Assembly (NCBI GenBank): GCA_947375085.1
Contig: CANCEQ010000012.1
Coordinates: 1 to 28,815 of the forward strand
DNA length: 28,815 bases
Source of the DNA: Flavobacteriales bacterium
GTDB lineage: Bacteria; Bacteroidota; Bacteroidia; Flavobacteriales; Crocinitomicaceae
Direction of reading: 5' to 3'
Shown here one piece after another: positions 16,399 through 24,841 of this stretch (positions within the stretch are counted from its first letter, which is position 1; every line of letters begins with the position of its first letter). The notes under the pieces were generated by a model, which had not been told where the DNA came from, searched no databases, and saw only the letters and a program-made list of their open reading frames with translations. Made by a program: the position numbers and the translations under genes.

Positions 16399-17367
16399 AT
16401 GACGAATAAAATTACAAATTCAACAATTTTAGTTACTGGAGGAGCCGGTTTTATAGGTTCTTATGTGGTAGAATATCTCTTAGAACATAATCCTAAAAAA
16501 ATAATTATTCTTGATAATTTGATTCGTGGGAGTCATGCTAATATGGTTAACTTTAAAGATAATTCACTTGTTGAATTTATTGAAGGAGATTTAAGAGATA
16601 CAGATTTATTAGAGAAATGTATTAGTGGAAGTGATTATGTTTTTCACATGGCAGCACTTCGTATAAATTCTTGTGCAGCAAATCCTTTAGAAGGTTTTGA
16701 TGTAATGTTAAAATGCACATTCAACGTTGCTGAATTATGTGTGAAATATAAAGTTAAGAAGGTGATTTACAGTTCAAGTGCTTCTGTTTATGGATTAGCT
16801 CAAAATTTCCCTACACCTGAAACAGATAATCCTTATGATAATCAAACTTTTTATGGTGCTGCTAAATTATTTGGTGAACAATTGTTTAGAAGTTTTAAAT
16901 TCACGTACGGTTTAGAATACGTTGCTCTTCGATACTTCAATGCTTATGGTCCAAGAATGGATACTGATGGAAAGTATACAGAAGTAATGATTAAGTGGTT
17001 AGATTGTATTAGAGACAATAGAAATCCATTGATTTATGGAGATGGTTCAACTACAATGGACTTTGTATATGTAAAGGATATTGCTAAATCAAATGTTGCA
17101 GCTTTACTTTCTGAAGCAACGGATGAAACATTTAATATAGGAAATTGCGAAGAAACCAGTTTAAAAGAATTGTTAGAAGTACTTTTAAAAGTAAACAATT
17201 CAAATTTAGCTCCAGAGCATAGAGAAGAGAATAGTGTGAATCCAGTGTCTAGGAGATTAGCAAATATTGATAAAGCAAAATCATTATTGAATTTTACTCC
17301 GACTATATCTTTGGAGCAAGGGATGAAAGAATTGAGTGAGTGGTATTTTGAAAAACAAAAAAAATGA
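16399..17367 (+). CDS. NAD-dependent sugar-nucleotide epimerase/dehydratase (extended SDR)
   Basis: A 322-residue extended SDR. TGGAGFIGS (13-21) is the NAD-binding loop, VFHMAA follows, SSSASVYG (near 125-132) holds the catalytic Ser, and Y152-x3-K156 is the active-site pair. RYFNAYGPRM and IYGDGSTTMDFVYVKDIA are typical of GalE-like 4-epimerases and related 4,6-dehydratases. The ATGA overlap with the next DegT aminotransferase suggests the pair works in sequence: a keto sugar produced here would be aminated there. UDP-hexose 4-epimerase is the default reading, but the HMAALRINSCAANP stretch differs from GalE, so the reaction is uncertain. The length is normal. Confidence 0.85.
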   Translation: MTNKITNSTILVTGGAGFIGSYVVEYLLEHNPKKIIILDNLIRGSHANMVNFKDNSLVEFIEGDLRDTDLLEKCISGSDYVFHMAALRINSCAANPLEGFDVMLKCTFNVAELCVKYKVKKVIYSSSASVYGLAQNFPTPETDNPYDNQTFYGAAKLFGEQLFRSFKFTYGLEYVALRYFNAYGPRMDTDGKYTEVMIKWLDCIRDNRNPLIYGDGSTTMDFVYVKDIAKSNVAALLSEATDETFNIGNCEETSLKELLEVLLKVNNSNLAPEHREENSVNPVSRRLANIDKAKSLLNFTPTISLEQGMKELSEWYFEKQKK

Positions 17368-18494
17368 TTCCGATAGCAAAACCTTATATTACAGAAGAAG
17401 AAGCGCAAGCTGCTTATGACACAATTTTGACTGGTTGGATTACGCAAGGACCAAAAGTTGCTGAATTTGAAGATAAATTTGCAAACTATACCGGAGCAAA
17501 ACATGCCGTAGCTGTATCAAATTGTACAACAGCATTACATCTATCTATGATTGTTGCTGGAATATCAAACGGAGATGAGGTTATTTGTCCTTCAATGAGT
17601 TACATAGCAACCGCAAATAGTATAAAATATGTAGGCGCAACTCCTGTTTTTGCAGAAGTAAAGCAAGATTATAATATTGATATTGAAGATGTTAAAAAGA
17701 AGATCACTTCAAAAACAAAAGCAATTTTGATTGTGCATCAAATTGGTATGCCAGCTGATATTGATGAGTTTTCAGCCTTGTGTAAAGAGAAACAATTGGT
17801 GTTAATAGAAGATGCAGCTTGCGCTATAGGTTCATCGTATAAAAACAAGAAAATTGGAAGCCATTCAGATTTAGTTTGTTTTTCATTTCATCCTAGAAAA
17901 GTAATATCAACTGGAGATGGCGGAATGGTTACAACTACAAATCAGGTCTTTGCTGACAGAATGAAACTATTAAGACAACACGGAATGAGTGTAAGCGATC
18001 GTGTTCGACATCAATCTTCTAAAATTCTATTTGAAGACCATTTGGAAGTAGGTTATAATTATCGGATGACAGATATTCAGGCTGCTGTAGGCATCAAACA
18101 ATTAGAGAAATTAGATTGGATTGTTGAAGAACGAAGAAAACTTGCTAGAAAATACTTAGAAGGTTTAAAAGATATTGATTGCATTCGATTACCATTTGAA
18201 GGTGATGGAAAAATTTCAAATATACAATCATTTTCAATTTATTTAAAAGAAAATTGTCCTATAGAACGAAATGATTTGATGCAAGAATTATTAGATCGAG
18301 GAATATCTTCGCGAAGAGGTATTATGACTACACACAGGGAAACAGCCTATAGTTCTGGAAATTATCAGTTACCTGTATCGGAAGATTTAGCGGATCGTAG
18401 TATTATTTTACCACTATATGTTGGAATGGAAAATATTAATATCGAATACGTAATTAAGAGTTTATATTTAATTTTTAATTTGAATCAAAATTGA
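17364..18494 (+). CDS. DegT/DnrJ/EryC1-family sugar aminotransferase
   Basis: A 376-residue PLP enzyme starting MIPIAKPYITEEEAQAAYD, with GWITQGPKVAEFE, VSNCTTALHLSM, CPSMSYIATAN, IEDAACAIGSSYK and FSFHPRKVISTGDGGM (internal aldimine Lys at 179). GYNYRMTDIQAAVG is the common C-terminal motif. The start and SFHPRK motif resemble 4-aminotransferases such as PseC, PglE or perosamine synthase more than 3-aminotransferases, so a nucleotide-4-keto-sugar substrate is favoured. It overlaps the epimerase gene by 4 bases (ATGA) and ends this gene run, followed by a long non-coding gap. The product sugar is not determined. Confidence 0.9.
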   Translation: MIPIAKPYITEEEAQAAYDTILTGWITQGPKVAEFEDKFANYTGAKHAVAVSNCTTALHLSMIVAGISNGDEVICPSMSYIATANSIKYVGATPVFAEVKQDYNIDIEDVKKKITSKTKAILIVHQIGMPADIDEFSALCKEKQLVLIEDAACAIGSSYKNKKIGSHSDLVCFSFHPRKVISTGDGGMVTTTNQVFADRMKLLRQHGMSVSDRVRHQSSKILFEDHLEVGYNYRMTDIQAAVGIKQLEKLDWIVEERRKLARKYLEGLKDIDCIRLPFEGDGKISNIQSFSIYLKENCPIERNDLMQELLDRGISSRRGIMTTHRETAYSSGNYQLPVSEDLADRSIILPLYVGMENINIEYVIKSLYLIFNLNQN

Positions 18495-18947
18495 AATAAA
18501 CATAATTATTGTATGTTAAAATTTCAATTCATTTGATTGTATATATATCTAATGTTATTAAATAATGATTTAGTTTTATTCCCAAATTATTCTTAATATG
18601 TTATTTTAAGGTTGTTGTAAAGTTTTCAAAAAAACTGATTTTAAAACTGCCCGCTTTTACAATTAATTTTGTGTTTTGATATCGATTGAAATCATTTTTT
18701 TCAAAAAAAGGCATTATTGGTATTTTTGAATTTCAAGTAATGTAAATCAAATACAAAACTTTTATAGATTCTATACATTTAATTCTTTGAAGATTTAACT
18801 TGAAAATTATTAAATTATTTCATTGCTCAAAATTAATTGAGACAATTATGTAATGATTAATGCGTTCCATCGAAGGTACTTATATTCGAAAACCCTATAT
18901 TTGTTTCTGGAAGGTTTTATATGTTCCGAGAATTTACAAGATATATG
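18495..18947. other. Intergenic gap of about 450 bp (AT-rich, possible promoter region)
   Basis: No gene of useful length and no RNA gene recognised. Two TAnnTTTG matches occur, at 18664-18671 and 18896-18903; the second is well placed for the next gene. The stretch around 18615-18650 has short A/T-rich inverted segments of low significance. The gap likely separates two transcription units, and the change in gene content across it is marked: soluble sugar enzymes before, membrane proteins after. Confidence 0.6.
18896..18903 (+). promoter_or_regulatory. Possible -7 promoter box for the HTTM/GT-C unit
   Basis: TATATTTG matches TAnnTTTG. Transcription would start near 18910, about 38 bases before the ATG at 18948, but too close to the alternative ATG at 18921 for a normal leader. 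This agrees with the downstream start chosen for the next gene. No clear -33 TTG. Confidence 0.4.
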
Positions 18948-20261
18948 ATGGAAAGTTTAAATTCAATATTAAAAAAAATCTTTTTCAAGAAAATTAATTC
19001 GGCAGGTCTATCTGTGTTTAGAATTCTCTATTCAAGCATTCTTTTAGGTAAAGTTTTTCAATTATATTCTGAACGAGAAATAATTTACAATGGAGTAGAC
19101 TTAAATATCGACTATGTTTTTTTATTTTGGTTTCCAGTCTTAATATTGTTGATTGTGGGATTGTATACACGTATAGCATCAGTATTAAATTATATTTTTT
19201 CAATCATTTTATTTAGCTCAGCGGTTGAGTATGAATACACTACCTTTTATGCTTTTGTCGGTTTAAATTTATTATTCATTTTTCTTCCAATTTCTCGTTC
19301 AATTTCCCTTGATTCATTGGTAATGAAGTTGAAATACAGTACACTACACTTTCGGTTTAAGAACGATGAAAATGTTTTTGCTGTAAATTATCTATTCCCT
19401 ATTTTTACGGCAATTACCTTATTTTATATAGATTCTGTTTCATTTTTTTTTAAATTGAATCCTTCAAACGGTTTTTCTTTAAATCGAGCCGTGGAAATGT
19501 GGAATATATTTGCATCCATTCTTAACCATGACTTTTATGGTTGTACATTTGTTTTTTTTCAATTAATTTTTATTTTACTTTTCTGGTTCAAACCATTTAG
19601 AATTCCATTACTCTTTTTAGGTGTAATTTTTCACTTGGGAATAGCTTTATTTACTCCTTTTTTTTGGTTTAGTTTAAAAATTTTAAGTGTATATTCATTA
19701 ATTATCCCCATTCGTTTTTGGAGAAAATTCTTTTCACTTTTTCAATCTAAAAGGTCTATTTTTACGTTTTATTACGATCTAGAATGTCCATTGTGTGCAA
19801 AAATTATTATTATCATTCATCACTTTGATGTATTTAATAAAATACAATGTTTGCCAGTACAAATGCATTACAAATCTAATCAAGCATTAACTAGCATTAG
19901 TTTAGATGAGTTATTAATTAATATTCATAGTGTTAATTCAAAAGGTCATGTTTTTGTTGGTTATAATTCGTATGTTCAATTATTGAAACACATGATTTGG
20001 ACTTGGCCATTTGGTTTTCTGTTAAATTTACCAGTTTTAAAAGCAATCGGTCAAGGTTTGTATAAAAAAATTGCAGGGAATAGACTAACAGAAAGATGTA
20101 CAGAAGAAAATTGTTCAATTCCAGTTATCAGTTTACCTATAAAAGAAGATGAGGATATTTTAATTAAAGGACTTAGTAAATCAGCTATTTTAATGAAATT
20201 TTGGTTGATTTTTTTTTATTTAATGTTGTTTTTTTTAATTACAAAATTCGTAAGATTTTAA
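18948..20261 (+). CDS. HTTM-domain membrane protein fused to DCC (DUF393) thiol-disulfide oxidoreductase domain
   Basis: A 437-residue protein from the start chosen here. The first part is an HTTM (vitamin-K gamma-carboxylase/lipase-maturation-like) membrane domain of about six segments, starting SAGLSVFRILYSS and reaching PIRFWRKFF. It is followed by a DCC domain beginning FYYDLECPLCAK, whose CPLC corresponds to the Cys-x-x-Cys of DUF393 proteins. RCTEENC follows, then a final membrane helix. An in-frame ATG at 18921 exists. I prefer 18948 because from there the first 25 residues align without gaps to the start of the paralogue at 22099. The HTTM part lacks the Lys and Trp of the paralogue's YKFASSMWLNG segment. 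The DCC domain suggests redox or thiol chemistry at the membrane; the substrate is unknown. Confidence 0.8.
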   Translation: MESLNSILKKIFFKKINSAGLSVFRILYSSILLGKVFQLYSEREIIYNGVDLNIDYVFLFWFPVLILLIVGLYTRIASVLNYIFSIILFSSAVEYEYTTFYAFVGLNLLFIFLPISRSISLDSLVMKLKYSTLHFRFKNDENVFAVNYLFPIFTAITLFYIDSVSFFFKLNPSNGFSLNRAVEMWNIFASILNHDFYGCTFVFFQLIFILLFWFKPFRIPLLFLGVIFHLGIALFTPFFWFSLKILSVYSLIIPIRFWRKFFSLFQSKRSIFTFYYDLECPLCAKIIIIIHHFDVFNKIQCLPVQMHYKSNQALTSISLDELLINIHSVNSKGHVFVGYNSYVQLLKHMIWTWPFGFLLNLPVLKAIGQGLYKKIAGNRLTERCTEENCSIPVISLPIKEDEDILIKGLSKSAILMKFWLIFFYLMLFFLITKFVRF

Positions 20262-20360
20262 TAGAATAGATAACTATATTACTAACTATTCACACAAGTC
20301 TTTCTATTAATAGTAGCAAATGTTGCTAGTTTAGTTTTACTTCAAAAAATACAAAAAGGT

Positions 20361-21926
20361 ATGTTAAAATTCTTTAAAGAGCAAAAAATACTGATTTCAT
20401 TTCTTTATAGCAGTTTGTTGATTGCTCTTGCAATCCTTTTTTTACCAATTCGTTTTGAAGAGAACGATGATGTTGTTATGTTGCTTTTAGCATCAGGAAA
20501 TTACACAGGTAACTTTGAGTCTAATTTAATTTTTATAAACCCAATTTATGGGGCAGTTGTATCATCACTTTATCGTTTTTCAAAAGGAATTGAGTGGTAT
20601 ACATTGCTGTTTTTGTTATTTCATTTAGTATCTTTCAGTGTACTTATACATAAACTCATTAAACTCACTCTAAAGCCAATTATTGTAATATCTCTGGTTA
20701 TTTTATTTTCTGTTTTGGAACTAAATTTCTTAATGTATCTTCAGTTTACTACAGTGGCAATTATGATGTCAGTAGCCGGAATAATTCTTTATCAAAGAGA
20801 AAAAAGGGTGCAATCAATTTTTTCTTTTTTAATGATCTTATTTGCAGCATTCATTCGTCCAGAAGTCACTCTTTTAATATTGATTTTTGTGTTTCCCTAT
20901 TTTATTTACAGTTCCTTTAATTCAAAATCGTATCGACATTTAATCTATTTTTTATTTTTTTTAATCATTCCTGTTTCTTCAATAATTTCGAGAGATAAAT
21001 TAGTCTCAAATGAATGGAAGGATGCGACAAAATATAATCGACTTAGAGCAGTGGTGACAGATAATTTAAATGCCGATTTTTCAGAATCAATTTACAAAGG
21101 TGTTTGCTCTAAGGAGGATTACACCTTACTCAAAAATTTTTTCCCAAATCCCAATGTAATCACGATGGATGTATTAAAGAGGTTGAGCCAAAACATTCAA
21201 ATTAAGAAGCAGAAGTCCGACATCTTTAAAAATGTAAAAACACAGTTTATTTCTTATGTACGTGATTTCATATTGCTTTTTTTCATTGTAGGGATGTTGG
21301 CAATATTCAATAAAAACAATAAAAATCGATTACTTATTCTTCTTTATAGCATATTTTTAATTTCGGTATTAGCCTATATTTCAATTGATGGATTATTGAA
21401 AAATAGGATTTATTTAGGTTTTGTTGTTTCATTCATTTTAGTTTGTGTTTTTTTAATTGAAGAATGGAATTATTTTTCTCGTTTCCAGTTGTATAGTCTT
21501 TCAATAGGTTTCGTATTACTTTCTTTTTATTACACAAGACGTTTGAATGAAAAAGCGAATGAAACACTTGCTAATAGGTATGAATATTTAAAAGAACAAA
21601 TTGATTTATTAACTCAATTTCAAAAGAAACATCCGATTAAATATGTTACACCTTACGCAGATGATTTAAAATTACAATATTTGAATCCATTTGAAATCTC
21701 AAAGATTACACGAAATTGGAATTTGTATTTTTTAGGGTGGATGACTAAAAATCCACATAATCAAAAATATGAACAACGTATGAAAACCGAGCTGAATGTG
21801 TTTATATCAAATTATTCATTTATAAAAACAGAAAATGATTTTAAATTGTCAAGTGGTTTTTCTAAAATGAAAAATAAATCGTTTATAAATTCAGCAAATT
21901 ACAAAGTTGTTACTTATAATCGTTAA
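20361..21926 (+). CDS. Large polytopic membrane protein, GT-C-like glycosyltransferase candidate
   Basis: A 521-residue protein with about ten hydrophobic segments, then a hydrophilic tail of about 110 residues. After the first membrane segment comes RFEENDDVVMLLLASGNYTGN, a loop with adjacent acidic residues placed as in GT-C enzymes that use polyprenyl-phosphate sugars. FINPIYGAVVSSLYRF and AAFIRPEVTLLIL follow. I know similar unnamed membrane proteins from surface-glycan loci, but no named family can be assigned. It lies 99 bp after the HTTM-DCC gene and 172 bp before the second HTTM gene. It may receive sugars made by the GtrB-like enzymes nearby; this is inference. The upstream gap has a short TAGCAA/TTGCTA inverted repeat (20314-20328). 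Confidence 0.7.
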   Translation: MLKFFKEQKILISFLYSSLLIALAILFLPIRFEENDDVVMLLLASGNYTGNFESNLIFINPIYGAVVSSLYRFSKGIEWYTLLFLLFHLVSFSVLIHKLIKLTLKPIIVISLVILFSVLELNFLMYLQFTTVAIMMSVAGIILYQREKRVQSIFSFLMILFAAFIRPEVTLLILIFVFPYFIYSSFNSKSYRHLIYFLFFLIIPVSSIISRDKLVSNEWKDATKYNRLRAVVTDNLNADFSESIYKGVCSKEDYTLLKNFFPNPNVITMDVLKRLSQNIQIKKQKSDIFKNVKTQFISYVRDFILLFFIVGMLAIFNKNNKNRLLILLYSIFLISVLAYISIDGLLKNRIYLGFVVSFILVCVFLIEEWNYFSRFQLYSLSIGFVLLSFYYTRRLNEKANETLANRYEYLKEQIDLLTQFQKKHPIKYVTPYADDLKLQYLNPFEISKITRNWNLYFLGWMTKNPHNQKYEQRMKTELNVFISNYSFIKTENDFKLSSGFSKMKNKSFINSANYKVVTYNR

Positions 21927-21932
21927 TTATAT

Positions 21933-21980
21933 TAGTTGTCATTAATTTTAATAATATTCATTTTTTTTTAATGATAACTA
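21933..21980. repeat. Imperfect 13-bp inverted repeat after the GT-C-like gene
   Basis: Arms TAGTTGTCATTAA (21933-21945) and TTAATGATAACTA (21968-21980) pair at 12 of 13 positions around a 22-base spacer, a few bases after the gene's stop. It could act as a weak terminator or an mRNA 3'-end hairpin. The stem is AT-rich and a following U-tract is short, so function is uncertain. Confidence 0.45.
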
Positions 21981-22098
21981 TCATCCATTTTTGACACTTA
22001 ATTTAAAATTTGTCCACGATTTTTGTTTTGGAGTTAGTGTCATTTTTAGAATGAATTATTAAACCAATTTAATCTTTATTAACTTTAAAAATTTTATT

Positions 22099-23571
22099 AT
22101 GAAACGTTTAATTTCAAAAATAACAAGTATTCTTTTTAACAAAGTTGATTCAATTGGATTATCGATTTTTCGAATTGCATATTCATTTGTTTTTTTATTT
22201 GAATTAGCACATTTGTTCAAATACAGATCTATTGTATATGACGGGTATACTGAAATAAATCCAACACTGTTTTTTCTTTTTTGGATACCAACAGTTTTTT
22301 TATTAATGATAGGTTATAAAACAAGGTATGTAGCTGTTTTGAATTACATTTTTTCGGTTATTATTTTAAGTTCAGCCCAAAAATATGAATACCATGGTTT
22401 TACAATCTATACAGGAATTAATTTTTTATTGATGTTTTTACCTGTAGCAAATCAAATCTCTTTAGATGCATTTCTACAAAAAAAATCTAAGGAAGAGGAT
22501 GAAAAAGTTTTTAAAGTTTATTATTTAGCTCCAGTTTTTTTAGTCATTGCCTTGATTTATTTAGATTCAGCATTTTATAAGTTTGCCAGTTCGATGTGGT
22601 TAAACGGCTTAGGTATGTGGTTGCCGGCTAGTTTGCCAATGGCTACATGGTCAAGCTTCCCCTGGCTATTAAATAATGAACTTTTAGTTAAGTTTTTAGG
22701 CTATTTGGTTTTGATTTTTGAGACTGTATTTATTCTATTAATGTGGTTTAAAGTATTTAGAGTGCCATTATTAGTAATTGGTATATTATTTCATCTTGGT
22801 ATACTTTTTTTCTTTCCCATTCCTTGGTTTGCATTGGCTGTAATATGTGTTTATTTTTTAATGGTGCCTATTCGATTTTGGAAAAAAATTAAATTGGAAA
22901 AAATCAATAGAAGATTTTCTAATTTAAAAATTTTAGACAAATATAAAAGCGAGTCTTACTCTAGTTTTCGTTTTTCGGAAAAAATGAGTAAGAAAAGTTG
23001 GCTGTTGTTTTTTTTATTTAGCTTTTCAATCCAATCCCTATTAACATGGAGAACACCATTTATGACAGAAATATTTGCTTCATCAATGAAGAAAGAGAAT
23101 AGTTTACCACATAAGATGGTTGGTTTAGCTGATAAAGTAGATTATTTTTCTCATAAATTTATTGGAATGACAAATCACGGACTTTTTTTAGATGATCATT
23201 TTAGAGGATATTCAAACATTATAAAAGTGGTAGCGATTTGTAAAGGCAAAAGATATTTAGTTCCTTTAATAAATGAAAAGGGACAACCAAGCGATTATAT
23301 TACAGGAAATTTTTGGACAAATTATACTTTTAGGGTTTCATCACAACATTTTAATTTAGATTCATATTTAATGAATGTATATCCTTATTTAGATTATTTT
23401 TGCATCAAAAATAATTTGAGTGTAAAAAATGTTCAGTTTGAGTTGTTTTCCAAAAATGTTGTAGTTCCTTCTAAATGGGAACGTGACTATTTGCAGAAAA
23501 TGATGAAAAAGAATTGGGTTAAAATGGGTGTATATTTCATAAACAATGAAAAATTAATTGAGTTAAGATAA
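22099..23571 (+). CDS. HTTM-domain (vitamin K-dependent gamma-carboxylase-like) membrane protein
   Basis: A 490-residue HTTM protein, clearly paralogous to the one at 18948: SIGLSIFRIAYS, LNYIFSVIILSSAQKYEY, FLPVANQISLDAF and LFHLGI are shared. It keeps DSAFYKFASSMWLNGLGMW, a segment conserved in the family, and after about residue 300 has the usual last helix ending IQSLLTWRTPFM. It then has a soluble C-terminal part of about 150 residues instead of the DCC domain. HTTM proteins include vitamin K carboxylase, but most bacterial ones have no known reaction. The length fits bacterial members. Its placement around the GT-C-like gene points to a shared role in modifying a lipid-linked or surface molecule. 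No signal peptide is separable from the first helix. Confidence 0.85.
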   Translation: MKRLISKITSILFNKVDSIGLSIFRIAYSFVFLFELAHLFKYRSIVYDGYTEINPTLFFLFWIPTVFLLMIGYKTRYVAVLNYIFSVIILSSAQKYEYHGFTIYTGINFLLMFLPVANQISLDAFLQKKSKEEDEKVFKVYYLAPVFLVIALIYLDSAFYKFASSMWLNGLGMWLPASLPMATWSSFPWLLNNELLVKFLGYLVLIFETVFILLMWFKVFRVPLLVIGILFHLGILFFFPIPWFALAVICVYFLMVPIRFWKKIKLEKINRRFSNLKILDKYKSESYSSFRFSEKMSKKSWLLFFLFSFSIQSLLTWRTPFMTEIFASSMKKENSLPHKMVGLADKVDYFSHKFIGMTNHGLFLDDHFRGYSNIIKVVAICKGKRYLVPLINEKGQPSDYITGNFWTNYTFRVSSQHFNLDSYLMNVYPYLDYFCIKNNLSVKNVQFELFSKNVVVPSKWERDYLQKMMKKNWVKMGVYFINNEKLIELR

Positions 23572-23750
23572 TTCCCTTTTTTTAAGTTTTTTTAATTAGC
23601 GTTTTGTGATCTGTCAGAGAAAAATATTACTAATCGTATTAAATGTTATTATTCAAACATTAAATTTATAGTTTAATTTGATCTAAGAAAACGTTTAAAT
23701 TCAATAACCTCTTTCTTAAATTAAGATAAAATATAAATTATTTAAGTTAT

Positions 23751-24695
23751 ATGATTAAAGAAGATATTAAAATTTCAATAGTTTCGCCAGTCTATAAATC
23801 GAAAGAAATGGTTTCAGAGCTGGTGAGGAGAATAGTTGAGAGTGTTTCTATAATTTCAGAGCATTATGAAATTATTTTGGTTGAAGATGGATGTCCCAAT
23901 AATTCATGGAACTCAATTATTGAAGAATGTAAAAGTAATCAACGCATAAAAGGAGTAAAATTAAGTCGAAATTTTGGACAACATTATGCAATAACAGCGG
24001 GATTAGATATTGCAAAAGGAGAATGGATTGTAGTTATGGATTGTGACTTACAAGACCAACCAGAAGAAATTTTTAAGCTTTATAATAAAGCAATAGAAGG
24101 TTTTGACTATGTTCAAGCAAGAAGGTTCGAACGCAAGGATAATTGGCTGAAAAAGAAAAGTTCACAATTATTTAATTGGGTTTTCTCTTATTTAAGTGGA
24201 ATAAAATCAGATAGTGCGGTTTCAAATTTTGGTATTTACAATCGTAAAGTAGTTCAAGCCTTTTTAGAACATAGAGAATTTTCAAGATCGTTTCCGTCTT
24301 TACTTTTTTTAATTGGTTTTGAATATTGTTATTTAGATGTAGAACATGCAAATCGTTTAGAAGGAAAATCGTCCTACTCTCTTTCTAAATTAATTGATTT
24401 GAGTTTGGATATTATTTTATCAAATAGTAATAAACCACTAAAATTGACTATTAAATTAGGCTTTTCAATTTCTATTTTAGCATTTTTATTGGCTATTTAC
24501 AATCTAATAGCAGGATTAATAGGATTTATTACTGTAGAGGGCTATACTTCAACTTTATTTTCAATTTGGTTTGTTGGGGGATTGATTTTAATTGTTTTAG
24601 GGATTTTTGGTCTTTACATTGGCAAAATTTTTGATCAAGTTAAAGATCGACCACTTTATATAGTTTCAAAAACTTTGAATCTTGATAAGGAATAA
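23751..24695 (+). CDS. GtrB-like GT2 glycosyltransferase with two C-terminal membrane helices
   Basis: A 314-residue GT2 enzyme: ISIVSPVYKSKEMV, ILVEDGCPNNSW, LSRNFGQHYAITAG and VMDCDLQD with DCD at 97-99 as the metal-binding DxD. Two C-terminal transmembrane segments (about 235-300) end in LYIGKIFDQVKDRPLYIV, the signature tail of GtrB/DPM1-like polyprenyl-phosphate glycosyltransferases. The likely product is an undecaprenyl-phosphate monosaccharide. It begins after a 179-bp gap that follows the HTTM gene and carries no clear promoter, and ends 146 bp before the ATP-grasp gene. It is related to, but well diverged from, the enzymes at 15463 and 25966, so each probably uses a different sugar. 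Confidence 0.9.
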   Translation: MIKEDIKISIVSPVYKSKEMVSELVRRIVESVSIISEHYEIILVEDGCPNNSWNSIIEECKSNQRIKGVKLSRNFGQHYAITAGLDIAKGEWIVVMDCDLQDQPEEIFKLYNKAIEGFDYVQARRFERKDNWLKKKSSQLFNWVFSYLSGIKSDSAVSNFGIYNRKVVQAFLEHREFSRSFPSLLFLIGFEYCYLDVEHANRLEGKSSYSLSKLIDLSLDIILSNSNKPLKLTIKLGFSISILAFLLAIYNLIAGLIGFITVEGYTSTLFSIWFVGGLILIVLGIFGLYIGKIFDQVKDRPLYIVSKTLNLDKE

Positions 24696-24772
24696 TTGTT
24701 TGATCTTTTATAAAATGGATTAAGTGAAAATAAAAGGGTTAAGTAAAATGATGAAAATACTAAACTTTACAT

Positions 24773-24780
24773 TATATTTG
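24773..24780 (+). promoter_or_regulatory. Possible -7 promoter box before the ATP-grasp gene
   Basis: TATATTTG matches TAnnTTTG in the 146-bp gap. Transcription would start around 24787, about 55 bases before the ATG at 24842. No TTG at the standard -33 spacing was found. Confidence 0.3.
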
Positions 24781-24841
24781 GATAAAATTATTCTGTTTAA
24801 ATCGAAATAGATTAGAATAAATTGAATTAAAAAAATTATGA

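Noticed and set aside
17034..17504. A 156-codon open frame on the minus strand.
   Set aside because: It lies entirely across the ends of the epimerase and aminotransferase genes, both of which have clear catalytic motifs; its low-complexity Phe/Ser-rich product is a typical antisense shadow.
18664..18671. TAATTTTG match to the -7 box in the gap before the HTTM-DCC gene.
   Set aside because: Nearly 300 bases from the start, no -33 element, and a better-placed box exists at 18896.
20314..20328. TAGCAA/TTGCTA hairpin before the GT-C-like gene.
   Set aside because: Six base pairs with a 3-base loop; arms this short are common in 99 bp of AT-rich sequence.
21992..22042. TGACACT and AGTGTCA inverted repeat before the second HTTM gene.
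   Set aside because: Seven-base arms separated by 37 bases; could be an operator, but nothing else supports it.
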